Assembly: GCA_027021085.1 (NCBI GenBank)
Contig: JALUVB010000307.1
Coordinates: 1-19,046, forward strand
DNA: 19,046 nt
Origin: a bacterium
GTDB taxonomy: Bacteria > CAIJMQ01 > JAADFP01
Reading direction: 5' to 3'
Shown: positions 7,657 through 14,149 of the stretch, one piece after another
Position numbering within the stretch: the stretch's first letter is position 1
How the letters are laid out: every line of letters starts with the position of its first letter
Translations under genes and position numbers: made by a program
Notes under the pieces: generated by a model
Seen by the model: the letters and a program-made list of their open reading frames with translations, nothing else
Told to the model about the DNA's origin: nothing
The model's database searches: none

Positions 7657-7674
7657 TCCCGACATATGTCGGGA
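7657..7674. repeat. 18-bp perfect palindrome TCCCGACATATGTCGGGA
   Basis: This is a perfect self-complementary sequence embedded between two imperfect copies of GAGT/GAGTCCTGAGT. It could be a dimeric protein binding site, a cruciform or a dispersed palindromic element. No T-tract follows, so a terminator is unlikely. Confidence 0.6.
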
Positions 7675-7711
7675 GTCCTGAGTTGTTAGTTCCACCTATG
7701 CCCCCATGTTA

Positions 7712-7870
7712 GACTATATACATCAGACTTTAGACATTAGACGGGAAATACACATGATACAGGGACCCAAATCACTATTTACTATCTTCCCTCACTACTC
7801 ACTACTATCTACTCGCTACTGTTCATATTCTCCCGGTCTATAGTCTAAAGTCTACGGTCTAAAGTCTAAA
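7712..7870. repeat. Inverted arrangement of GAC- and GTC-type heptamer arrays
   Basis: GAC occurs at 7712, 7726, 7733 and 7740 on the plus strand in 7-base phase. GTC occurs at 7836, 7843, 7850, 7857 and 7864, also in exact 7-base phase. The arm AGACTTTAGACATTAGACGGGA (7725-7746) is a close inverted match to sequence at about 7831-7857, so the two arrays could pair across roughly 90 nt. That loop itself contains CACTACT-type heptamers. Confidence 0.65.
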
Positions 7871-7877
7871 ATCCTGG

Positions 7878-7897
7878 ATGCCTGCTTCCGCAGGCAT
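7878..7897 (+). repeat. 8-bp hairpin with TTCC loop
   Basis: ATGCCTGC pairs with GCAGGCAT around a TTCC loop. The core CCTGCTTCCG is identical to that of the hairpin at 154-186, and both sit directly after a heptamer array. It is followed by GACATACG, not a T-tract, so it looks like a dispersed palindromic repeat. Confidence 0.65.
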
Positions 7898-7945
7898 GAC
7901 ATACGAGCAAAAAACCAGGATACTAAGATACCGGGAAACCAATTC

Positions 7946-7988
7946 ACCGTTCACTACTTACTGTTCACTGTTTACTATTGACTATCTT
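7946..7988 (+). repeat. Degenerate heptamer array, TTCACTG-type
   Basis: AC recurs at 7946, 7953, 7960, 7967, 7974 and 7981, an exact 7-base period, in units like CACCGTT, CACTACT, TACTGTT, CACTGTT, TACTATT and GACTATC. Further CACTACTGTTCACTATC sequence continues almost to the end of the ATPase gene at 8037. Confidence 0.75.
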
Positions 7989-8036
7989 CCCTCGCTACTC
8001 ACTACTGTTCACTATCCTTCCAGTCTACAGTCTTTC

Positions 8037-10712
8037 TTATAGCAAGATTCCGGGAATCTCAATATAGTTAACCCTGCCGCTGTCGATATCCTCGCCTAAG
8101 GCCTTTTTAATTTCTTCTTTTGCGCTGAAGTAGATAATCTGCCAGCCCCAGGCAAAAATCTTTTTCAAAACTTCCACCTGTCTTCTTAATCTTTCGCTAT
8201 CAGCCTTTATAAAGGGGTCATCCAGGATAAAAAATCCTTGCTTGCCTTTCATAAGTTTCCCCCCCAGGGTAAGCCGGATAGCAAGGTAGAGCTGGTCATA
8301 GGCACCACCGGACAGCTTACTTGCTTCCAACCTGTGCCCATCTTTGCGTAATACTTCTATCCTCTCCTTCTCCTGGTTAAAGAGCACCTCACGATAAAGC
8401 CCCCCGGTTACTTCGGAGAAATAATCTGAAACAGGACTATCCTTGCCAAAAAGCTCTGAAATTCTTTTTTGCTCTTCTCCTTCTATTCTTTCAAATATTT
8501 CCATCACTTTTAATACGTTTTCCCGGTTCTCCCTGTGCTTCCGAACAAACTCCTCAAGTCTCCCCCTAACAACTTTTAAGTCTCCACAAGTTTTACAGGA
8601 GATATAATCTTCTTCTGGAGACAGTATCATATTTGCTTCTCTTTCTATATCCTCCAGCTCCCTTTGCAACTGCCTCATCTTTGCTTGCAAAGCTTCTAAT
8701 TTACTTTCCTCATTATTTAATTCTTCTTTTAGCCGGGCAGAAATTTTATCATCGTATTCTATCCCCCGGCATTTATCTCTGTATTTTTCCCGTGCGAAGA
8801 TTTCTCTCTCCCAGTGAGAAATCATTTCTTGCAGAGGCAAATCTTTATCTCCGGGGGTAAAAAGATTTTCCAGAATACTCCTGCACCTTTTCCCTTCCTC
8901 CAGCTTTTCACGTTTCAAGCTCACTTTCTGCAGGTATTCTTTAAGGTGCTCCTCTCCCGATTTCTTTTTTATCTCCTCTATTTTTGCCTTTGCTTCCTTT
9001 ATAGCTTTCTGAATTGCCGGAATTCTTTCCTCCTTTAACTCCTTAATCGCCTGCTCAAGAGCTTGTTTATCAGCAATCAGAGTTCTTAATTTACTACTTT
9101 CTTCCTGGTACGCTTCTTTAAGTTGTCTTATATTAGAAAAATATTCTTTCACATCTTCTCTCTCCCACCCCAGAGATCCGGAAAGCTCGCTGATTTTGTT
9201 CCTGCTTTCTTGCATCCTATCTTTCAGGAATCTAAATTCGCTCTCTTTTTCACTCTTCTCTTTCCGCATTCTTTCCAATTCTTCCTTCAATAAAGCATGC
9301 TCTTCTTCCAGCTGCTGGATATTAACAGATATTTCTTCAACCCCCTCTCCAGGTAAAGCGAATTTCTTTCCTTCCATTCGCAATGATTTCATTAGTTTAT
9401 TCAGTTCGGCATCACGCCTGGTGCTTTGAAACTTAAGTATCCAGAAAACAAGTGAAACTATAAGGAATAACCCGGAAAAAAAATGAAAGATAAGCAGGTT
9501 CCTGATTAGACTTCCTGCCAGTGATATTCCCAATAAAAACAGGGAAGCAAGGAGAGAACGAGTAAAAAAGGCATTCCCGGGCTCTTGCAGAGCCAATGTC
9601 TCTTTTCTTCTTTTGTATTCTTCTATATATGGTTTAAGCTCCCTATCTATTGCTTCCTTTCTCTTTTCCCGCAGCCTGAATGCCCTTTCCTTCTCTTCTG
9701 ATTCTCTTGTTATCTTCTCCAGGGCTATTTTCTTTTCCTCATACTCAGGCTCTCTTTTTATAATCTCCTTTACTTCTCTTTCTATTTCTTCCGCTATCCT
9801 TTTTTTCTCCTCTGTTATCTGAAAACCTCTTTCCTTTTCATTCAATTTATCTTTTATCTTTTTTAATTCAGCTTCTTTGTCCTTGATGTCAGCCGTAAGT
9901 TCATCTTTACTTTTCATATATTCCTGCATTTTCCTCTGGTTTTCCCTCCATACCTGCCCTTCTTCCTCGGTGTATATTTCCAGCTCCTGGTAATCCTTTA
10001 AGGCTTTTCTGAGTCTGTTTAATGCTTCTTTCCCTTTCTCATAAATTTCCCTTTGCCTGGCAGTTTCCAGGCTTGTTTGCTCCTGTTTCAACCTTTCTAT
10101 TTCTTCCCTTACATTGGCCGATTCTATTTCCAGTTCATCAAATTTTTCTCTCTGCAATTCTTCCTGAAACTCATGTATTCTTTTAATCAGATTACTTGCC
10201 TTTTCCATCCTGAGTTTAATATACCCGAACTCCTTACTGCCGGATAATCCACCTCTGCTATCGGCTCTGGTTAATTTCCCTATCTTCTGCAATTCTTTTT
10301 TTATAGAGGCTATCGCTTCTGTCCGCAACCCTGTAAGACGGTCTGTTATATTTGTGTAAAATGAAATTTCATCTCTGCCAATAGAAAGCTCGCTATTTCG
10401 TATAATAAAAATATTCCTGCATTCTTCCGGGGATAACCGGGCAATTTTTGCCAAGTCTCCTTTCTCCGGAAGCTTAAGTTCTTTCCCCTCCTCGTTTTCT
10501 ACCACCACATAACCGGTCGGCCTTTCCTCTACGCGGTCTATGTTTTCAAATTCCTTGACGTTTTTGAGCAGCATTTTAACCAGGGCATCTATGGTCAAAG
10601 TTTTACCATCCTCGTTTTTGCCAAAGAATAGGTTAAAGTTCTTTAGTCTGAATGGCCCTGCATTATGCAGGGGGCCGTAGCGGGTAATGAAAAACTCTTT
10701 TATTTTCATCAT
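8037..10712 (-). CDS. YhaN-like AAA/SMC-type ATPase with a central membrane hairpin
   Basis: This 891-residue protein is a Rad50/SbcC relative. Walker A is GKNEDGKT (31-38), the ABC signature LSGGAYDQ (800-807) and Walker B FFILDDPF (827-834). Long coiled coils run from about 165-375 and 430-700. At the coil apex, where Rad50 has its zinc hook, there are instead two hydrophobic helices (about 384-402 and 405-427), which should anchor the apex in the cytoplasmic membrane with both heads inside the cell. This matches my recollection of Bacillus YhaN, partner of the SbcD-like YhaO, and the neighbour here is of that type. Two oddities stand out. A CxxC (C706, C709) sits near the C-terminal head, not the apex. 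The H-loop position after Walker B reads YFSAKEE, without the usual histidine. The ATG overlaps the nuclease stop as ATGA. Function is unproven; DNA end processing at the membrane is a guess. Confidence 0.8.
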   Translation of the reverse strand: MMKIKEFFITRYGPLHNAGPFRLKNFNLFFGKNEDGKTLTIDALVKMLLKNVKEFENIDRVEERPTGYVVVENEEGKELKLPEKGDLAKIARLSPEECRNIFIIRNSELSIGRDEISFYTNITDRLTGLRTEAIASIKKELQKIGKLTRADSRGGLSGSKEFGYIKLRMEKASNLIKRIHEFQEELQREKFDELEIESANVREEIERLKQEQTSLETARQREIYEKGKEALNRLRKALKDYQELEIYTEEEGQVWRENQRKMQEYMKSKDELTADIKDKEAELKKIKDKLNEKERGFQITEEKKRIAEEIEREVKEIIKREPEYEEKKIALEKITRESEEKERAFRLREKRKEAIDRELKPYIEEYKRRKETLALQEPGNAFFTRSLLASLFLLGISLAGSLIRNLLIFHFFSGLFLIVSLVFWILKFQSTRRDAELNKLMKSLRMEGKKFALPGEGVEEISVNIQQLEEEHALLKEELERMRKEKSEKESEFRFLKDRMQESRNKISELSGSLGWEREDVKEYFSNIRQLKEAYQEESSKLRTLIADKQALEQAIKELKEERIPAIQKAIKEAKAKIEEIKKKSGEEHLKEYLQKVSLKREKLEEGKRCRSILENLFTPGDKDLPLQEMISHWEREIFAREKYRDKCRGIEYDDKISARLKEELNNEESKLEALQAKMRQLQRELEDIEREANMILSPEEDYISCKTCGDLKVVRGRLEEFVRKHRENRENVLKVMEIFERIEGEEQKRISELFGKDSPVSDYFSEVTGGLYREVLFNQEKERIEVLRKDGHRLEASKLSGGAYDQLYLAIRLTLGGKLMKGKQGFFILDDPFIKADSERLRRQVEVLKKIFAWGWQIIYFSAKEEIKKALGEDIDSGRVNYIEIPGILL

Positions 10713-11773
10713 GTTCTTGCTTTCATCATGGCAGAAATCGCTATATGCCGCAGATGTTTTTTCTTCTCTTCCTCATAACCCATCTCATCCAATTTTTCTA
10801 AAAACCTTTTAAATAGCTCATCTTTCAATATTGCATGGATATCTTTAAATTCAATATAGAGATTATCCACGTTTTTATTTTCTGTCATCTTCTCTATTTT
10901 TTTTGCTAATTCCGGCTCATCCATCCTGATTGCTTCAGCATTTATATAACCTTTCACGCTGAGTACAAGCTTTGCATAGGAGGGAACACTTTCTATACGT
11001 TCCCTGATTAACTTTAGAGGGTTTTTGTCTGTAAAAGGATTCAGTTCTACTGCCACTTCCTCGTAGTACGGTGTATCAAGTAAATACTCCCGGGGAGGAG
11101 CACCTAACTCAAATATATTGACTTTCCTTCTTCCCGTCTCCCGCCTGGTTACAGAGACAGGAGAACCAGGATAGACAAAAAATCTTCCTTCTTCCACTTC
11201 CCAGGAATCAAAGTTTTTATGAAAATGACCGGATAGTATGTAATCAAAAGGTAAATCCCTAAAGTAGGAAAGCTTCACCGGCATATAAGTTTTTTCCCCT
11301 TCTTCACCGAAATCCTTCCGAGAAAAAAATGCGTCAAGCAGCTCCCCATGATAAAGTAAAATGTTTTTCTTTTCCCGGGAAATACTCCTCTTTATTAAGC
11401 GCAGAGCACTCAGAACTTCCTCTCCTTCCAGCGAGGAGAAAGGCAGTCCCCATATTACTGCCTCTTTATAGCTAAAAGGCTGCTCAAGGCGGGTTAGAAT
11501 AGTGGCATTCTGTCCGAAGAACATACCCGGAGAATAAGAATCCACATCATGATTACCAGGAATAATTAGCATCCGAAAGGGAACCCCGGAGAAAACTTCC
11601 CGCAATTTAGGCCTTAATTCTTCTGCATGAATACCTTTATCGAAGAGGTCACCGCTTATTACAAAAACTTCAATTTTCTCTTCCTTCCCTATTCTAATTA
11701 GCTCTTTTAACGCCTGCCATCTCTCATCTTCATAGGCAGTTAAATGTAAATCAGCTGTATGGAGTATCTTCAT
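10709..11773 (-). CDS. SbcD/YhaO-like metallophosphoesterase (DNA repair nuclease family)
   Basis: This is a 354-residue calcineurin-like phosphoesterase of the Mre11/SbcD branch. The metal-binding motifs are complete: D8-x-H10 (HTADLHL), GD at 41-42 (SGDLFD), GNHD at 74-77, H142 (YHGEL) and GHFH at 182-185. A C-terminal cap region (about 225-354) follows. The pairing with the Rad50-like ATPase downstream, overlapping by 4 nt, argues for a nuclease-ATPase complex and against a nucleotide phosphatase. AAGGG lies 7-8 nt before the ATG, and a good promoter (TTGAAA-16-TATAAT) lies about 90 nt upstream. It could equally be called sbcD; I avoid that symbol because the partner is YhaN-like and not a true SbcC. 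Confidence 0.85.
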   Translation of the reverse strand: MKILHTADLHLTAYEDERWQALKELIRIGKEEKIEVFVISGDLFDKGIHAEELRPKLREVFSGVPFRMLIIPGNHDVDSYSPGMFFGQNATILTRLEQPFSYKEAVIWGLPFSSLEGEEVLSALRLIKRSISREKKNILLYHGELLDAFFSRKDFGEEGEKTYMPVKLSYFRDLPFDYILSGHFHKNFDSWEVEEGRFFVYPGSPVSVTRRETGRRKVNIFELGAPPREYLLDTPYYEEVAVELNPFTDKNPLKLIRERIESVPSYAKLVLSVKGYINAEAIRMDEPELAKKIEKMTENKNVDNLYIEFKDIHAILKDELFKRFLEKLDEMGYEEEKKKHLRHIAISAMMKART

Positions 11774-11864
11774 CTAGGTTTCCCTTCTTTGAGCTTTTGC
11801 GGATACAGGTATAAATTTATCACCGTACGAGAATTAATCTTTCCCAAAAGATAAGTATAGAATG

Positions 11865-11892
11865 ATTATACGTAATTCCTGCCGTTTTTCAA
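11865..11892 (-). promoter_or_regulatory. Sigma-70-type promoter for the nuclease-ATPase operon
   Basis: On the minus strand TTGAAA (11892-11887) is followed after 16 bp by TATAAT (11870-11865), a consensus -10 element. The predicted start site near 11858 leaves a leader of about 85 nt before the nuclease ATG. It lies back to back with the plus-strand sigma-gene promoter at 11919-11948. Confidence 0.6.
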
Positions 11893-11918
11893 GCTGCCCT
11901 CCTTCCTGGAGATTGTTC

Positions 11919-11948
11919 TTGACAAAAATAATTATATTATGCTATACT
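11919..11948 (+). promoter_or_regulatory. Strong sigma-70-type promoter of the sigma-like gene
   Basis: TTGACA (11919-11924) and TATACT (11943-11948) are separated by 18 bp. The -10 is preceded by TGC, making it an extended -10 as well. Transcription should begin near 11955, so the RNA starts just before the first leader hairpin (11960-11978). A near-consensus promoter combined with a leader terminator fits control by attenuation and not by initiation. Confidence 0.7.
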
Positions 11949-11954
11949 TCTGCA

Positions 11955-12020
11955 ACACAGAGCACAAGGTTAGTGCTCAGGAAAGAACGAAGGGACGTTC
12001 GGAAGCGCGTCCCTTTTTTT
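11955..12020 (+). promoter_or_regulatory. ANTAR-type tandem-hairpin leader with overlapping intrinsic terminator (sigma-like gene)
   Basis: Hairpin P1 is GAGCAC/GTGCTC (11960-11978) with loop AAGGTTA. Hairpin P2 is GAACG/CGTTC (11985-12000) with hexaloop AAGGGA. Each loop has A at position 1 and G at position 4, the signature of RNA targets of ANTAR-domain antiterminators. The 3' half of P2 is also the 5' arm of a terminator: AAGGGACG (11990-11997) pairs with CGTCCCTT (12008-12015), followed by T-rich sequence to 12026. P2 and the terminator are therefore mutually exclusive, as required for antitermination. The P1 loop is 7 nt unless one A is bulged. Motif logic is established for ANTAR systems; its use here is inferred, and no ANTAR protein is encoded in the window. 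Confidence 0.65.
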
Positions 12021-12041
12021 GTTTTTATAGGGGTAAGGAAA

Positions 12042-12560
12042 ATGGATTTTAAAACCCTGTACGAAAAAGTCTCTCCCAGATTAAGAAAAATAGCTCTCAG
12101 GTATAGGGGGTGTGGCTATTTTATTGATAGTGATGACCTCTACCAGGAAATGTGTATGCATTTATGGGAAAGATTTAAAAACGGCATGCCAGAAGGTGTA
12201 AATGAAGCTTATGTAATCAAGGGATGTGAATTTTACATATTAAACTTTCTCAGAAAGACAAGAGACAAAGCAATGGTATTAAGCCTGGATAACCCCTTTA
12301 ATGAAGATAGTGATACACTGAAAGATATTCTCCCGGATACGGGAGAATCCCTGGAAAGGAACTTAGACAGGAAAATGCTCTTAGACAAAATAAGAAATAA
12401 TGGTTTAAGCAGGCGGGAAAGGGAAGTATTTTTACTATTGCTGAAAGGTTATACCTTAAGAGAGATCGGAAAGGAACTGGGTATTTCACATGTAATGGTG
12501 AATAAATTAAAAAAAAGAATAATCAAAAAGTGGCAAAAAAAGTTGGAGGTTACCAAATAG
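12042..12560 (+). CDS. Small sigma-70-family (ECF-like) RNA polymerase sigma factor
   Basis: The 172-residue product has a region 2-like segment DSDDLYQEMCMHLWERF (about 29-45) and a C-terminal region 4 helix-turn-helix (about 121-165: LSRREREVFLLLLKGYTLREIGKELG then ISHVMVNKLKKR), the layout of ECF-type sigma factors. No anti-sigma gene is adjacent. The start is set at the ATG of MDFKTLYEKV, because the longer frame reaching 11862 would translate through the promoter and leader terminator. AGGGG lies 8 nt upstream of this ATG. The gene sits 168 nt before glnA and shares with it a leader element and the sequence GTTTTTATAGGG just after the terminator, so a role in nitrogen-responsive gene expression is suggested. 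It could alternatively be a helix-turn-helix regulator with sigma ancestry. Confidence 0.78.
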   Translation: MDFKTLYEKVSPRLRKIALRYRGCGYFIDSDDLYQEMCMHLWERFKNGMPEGVNEAYVIKGCEFYILNFLRKTRDKAMVLSLDNPFNEDSDTLKDILPDTGESLERNLDRKMLLDKIRNNGLSRREREVFLLLLKGYTLREIGKELGISHVMVNKLKKRIIKKWQKKLEVTK

Positions 12561-12604
12561 CGCCTCTTTTTACTTAATACTATGAGGACTTTTAAGTGCA
12601 AAAG

Positions 12605-12613
12605 TGATATTAT
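12605..12613 (+). promoter_or_regulatory. Probable extended -10 promoter of glnA
   Basis: TGATATTAT (TG-N-TATTAT) is an extended -10 element whose predicted start site, near 12620, falls just before the leader motif, the same geometry as at the sigma gene. No good -35 box is visible. No sigma-54 GG-N10-GC element was found in the intergenic region. Confidence 0.4.
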
Positions 12614-12639
12614 ATCTATATTGTGTTTGAGCTGTATTA

Positions 12640-12697
12640 AGGAGAGGACAAAAGGACGTTCAAAAAACTTGTGATTTTGGGCGTCTTTTTTTGTTTT
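12640..12697 (+). promoter_or_regulatory. glnA leader: P2-like hairpin overlapping a 15-bp terminator
   Basis: The block 12640-12661 aligns without gaps to the sigma-gene leader at 11979-12000. P2 is GGAC/GTTC (12646-12649 with 12658-12661), enclosing AAAGGA as a hexaloop with A1 and G4 if the A-C apposition at its base is counted as the closing pair. The overlapping terminator is strong: 12651-12665 pairs with 12675-12689 over 15 bp, including three G-U pairs, around the loop AACTTGTGA, then a T-tract interrupted by one G. A P1 hairpin is not convincing here; only a weak TTGA/TTAA stem (12627-12640) occupies its place. The arrangement supports transcription attenuation of glnA, probably relieved by the same factor as the sigma gene. 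Confidence 0.62.
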
Positions 12698-12728
12698 TAT
12701 AGGGTAACTATAGATAAAGGAGGGAGAG

Positions 12729-14060
12729 ATGAGTAAGAAGAGTAAAGAAGATATTGTAAAGATAGTTAAAGAACAGGATGTAAAGTTCATCAGGTTATGG
12801 TTTACAGATATCTTAGGCCAGGTCAAGAGTTTCGCCATTACTGACAGAGAACTGGAAGGAGCATTGGAAAACGGGATGGGTTTTGACGGCTCCTCGATTA
12901 CAGGTTACCAGTCAATCGAAGAAAGCGACATGATAGCATTGCCCGACCCATCCACATTCCAGATTCTGCCCTGGAGGCCTCAGGAAAAGAAGGTGGCCAG
13001 GATGATATGCGATATTTTAACTCCTGACCGCAAGCCATACGAGGGGGATCCCCGGTATGTTTTAAAGAGAGCTTTAAAGCGTATGAAAGATATGGGATTT
13101 GACCATTATTACCTGGGACCTGAGTTAGAATACTTCTACTTTAAAAGCGACCAGGTTACAGAAATACTGGATAGGGGTGGTTACTTTGATTTAACTACTC
13201 TGGATGTAGCCAGCGACCTGCGCAGAGACACAATTCTTGCCCTGGAAAACATGGGGATACCCATTGAGTACTCACATCACGAGGTAGGGCCAAGCCAGCA
13301 CGAAATTGACATGAGATACGGTGATGCTCTGGAGATGGCTGACCATGTAATTACTTACCGGATAGTGGTTAAAGAGATAGCCCAGAAATTTGGTGTATAT
13401 GCTACATTTATGCCCAAACCTTTATTTGGCGAGAACGGAAGTGGTATGCATACCCACCAATCTCTTTTCAAAGGAGATAAGAATGTTTTCTTTTCTCCTG
13501 AAGCCAAATATAACCTATCTGACGTAGCCAAGAAATTTATTGCCGGACAACTTGCCCATGCACGGGAAATGAGTGCCATTTTTGCACAGTGGGTAAACTC
13601 CTACAAAAGACTGGTTCCCGGTTATGAAGCACCGGTTTACATTGCCTGGTCCAAGAGGAACCGCTCAGCCCTTATCAGGGTTCCCATGTACCATCCGGGC
13701 AAAGAAAATGCCACAAGAGCAGAGCTCAGATGTCCCGATCCGGCCTGTAATCCATACCTCACTTTTGCAGTAATGCTGCAGGCAGGATTGGAAGGGATAG
13801 AGAAAAACTACCCATTATCCGACCCCATGGAAAAGAACCTCTATCATCTATCCAACGAAGAAAGAAAAGCACTGGGTATTGAATCCCTGCCAGACAGCCT
13901 GGGAGAAGCCGTACTCGTTACTGAACAAAGCGAACTGGTCAGAAAAGCCCTGGGGGAACACGTTTTCACCAGGTTCATTGAGCTAAAGAAAAATGAGTGG
14001 GAAGATTACCGCATACAGCTTACAAAATACGAGTTAGACAAATTATTGCCCATATTGTAA
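12729..14060 (+). CDS. glnA: Glutamine synthetase, type I-alpha
   Basis: GlnA makes glutamine from glutamate, ammonium and ATP, the entry point of ammonium assimilation. At 443 residues without the roughly 25-residue GSI-beta insertion it is the alpha subtype found in Bacillus and Thermotoga. Family motifs are present: GFDGSSITGYQSIEESD (51-67), GPELEYF, SHHEVGPSQHEID, FMPKPLFGENGSGMH, NSYKRLVPGYEAP and RCPDPACNPYL. A tyrosine (Y372, NLYHLSNEE) occupies the adenylylation position, but alpha enzymes are generally not adenylylated. Residue 62 is Ser where Bacillus GS has Arg62, which is needed for glutamine feedback inhibition. AAAGGAGG lies 5 nt before the ATG. Expression is probably governed by the leader terminator upstream, and a 22-bp hairpin separates it from amt. 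Confidence 0.97.
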   Translation: MSKKSKEDIVKIVKEQDVKFIRLWFTDILGQVKSFAITDRELEGALENGMGFDGSSITGYQSIEESDMIALPDPSTFQILPWRPQEKKVARMICDILTPDRKPYEGDPRYVLKRALKRMKDMGFDHYYLGPELEYFYFKSDQVTEILDRGGYFDLTTLDVASDLRRDTILALENMGIPIEYSHHEVGPSQHEIDMRYGDALEMADHVITYRIVVKEIAQKFGVYATFMPKPLFGENGSGMHTHQSLFKGDKNVFFSPEAKYNLSDVAKKFIAGQLAHAREMSAIFAQWVNSYKRLVPGYEAPVYIAWSKRNRSALIRVPMYHPGKENATRAELRCPDPACNPYLTFAVMLQAGLEGIEKNYPLSDPMEKNLYHLSNEERKALGIESLPDSLGEAVLVTEQSELVRKALGEHVFTRFIELKKNEWEDYRIQLTKYELDKLLPIL

Positions 14061-14071
14061 AAGTCCATTGG

Positions 14072-14121
14072 AAATAAAGGCGTTTTACTGCGGAATGCCC
14101 CGCGGTGAAACGCCTTTATTT
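14072..14121 (+). terminator. 22-bp hairpin between glnA and amt
   Basis: Sequence 14072-14093 pairs with 14100-14121 over 22 bp with only two G-U pairs, around the 6-nt loop AATGCC. The descending arm ends in CTTTATTTA, a weak U-rich tail, so partial termination or mRNA processing and stabilisation between glnA and amt is likely. The arms start and end with AAATAAAGGCG and its complement, so the structure would also form on the opposite strand. The hexaloop happens to have A1 and G4, the ANTAR loop rule, although the long stem is unlike P1 or P2. Confidence 0.7.
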
Positions 14122-14149
14122 ATCAGCAAAATCAGGAAAGGAGTGCAGG

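Larger units (their letters stand above)
7559..8036. other. Repeat-rich non-coding region between convergent operons
   Basis: This stretch has no plausible gene. Nearly all of it consists of degenerate heptamer repeats of two types, one 18-bp palindrome (7657-7674) and one hairpin (7878-7897). The motif order heptamers-CCCGG-TCTAA-type heptamers recurs at about 7574-7646 and 7790-7870, with a weaker third copy ending at about 8035. It separates pilP (plus) from the ATPase gene (minus), and any transcription termination for both must occur here. It also occupies the position where pilQ would normally be found. Confidence 0.7.

Noticed and set aside
7559-8036. CRISPR array or decayed gene in the repeat region
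   Set aside because: There are no identical repeats of 24-40 bases and no regular spacers. The 7-nt phasing with variable content and frequent stops in all frames argues against both a CRISPR array and a former CDS.
11862-12041. 60-residue N-terminal extension of the sigma-like protein
   Set aside because: The extension would be translated from DNA that holds the promoter, two hairpins and a terminator, and its sequence has no resemblance to a sigma region. The ATG at 12042 is preferred.
12561-12728. Sigma-54 promoter or glutamine riboswitch before glnA
   Set aside because: I found no GG-N10-GC element and no cyanobacterial-type glutamine aptamer. The visible structure is a hairpin-terminator leader.
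14105-14149. GTG start of amt inside the intergenic hairpin
   Set aside because: The codons lie in the descending arm of the 22-bp stem. The ATG at 14150 has a strong ribosome binding site and begins at the signal peptide.
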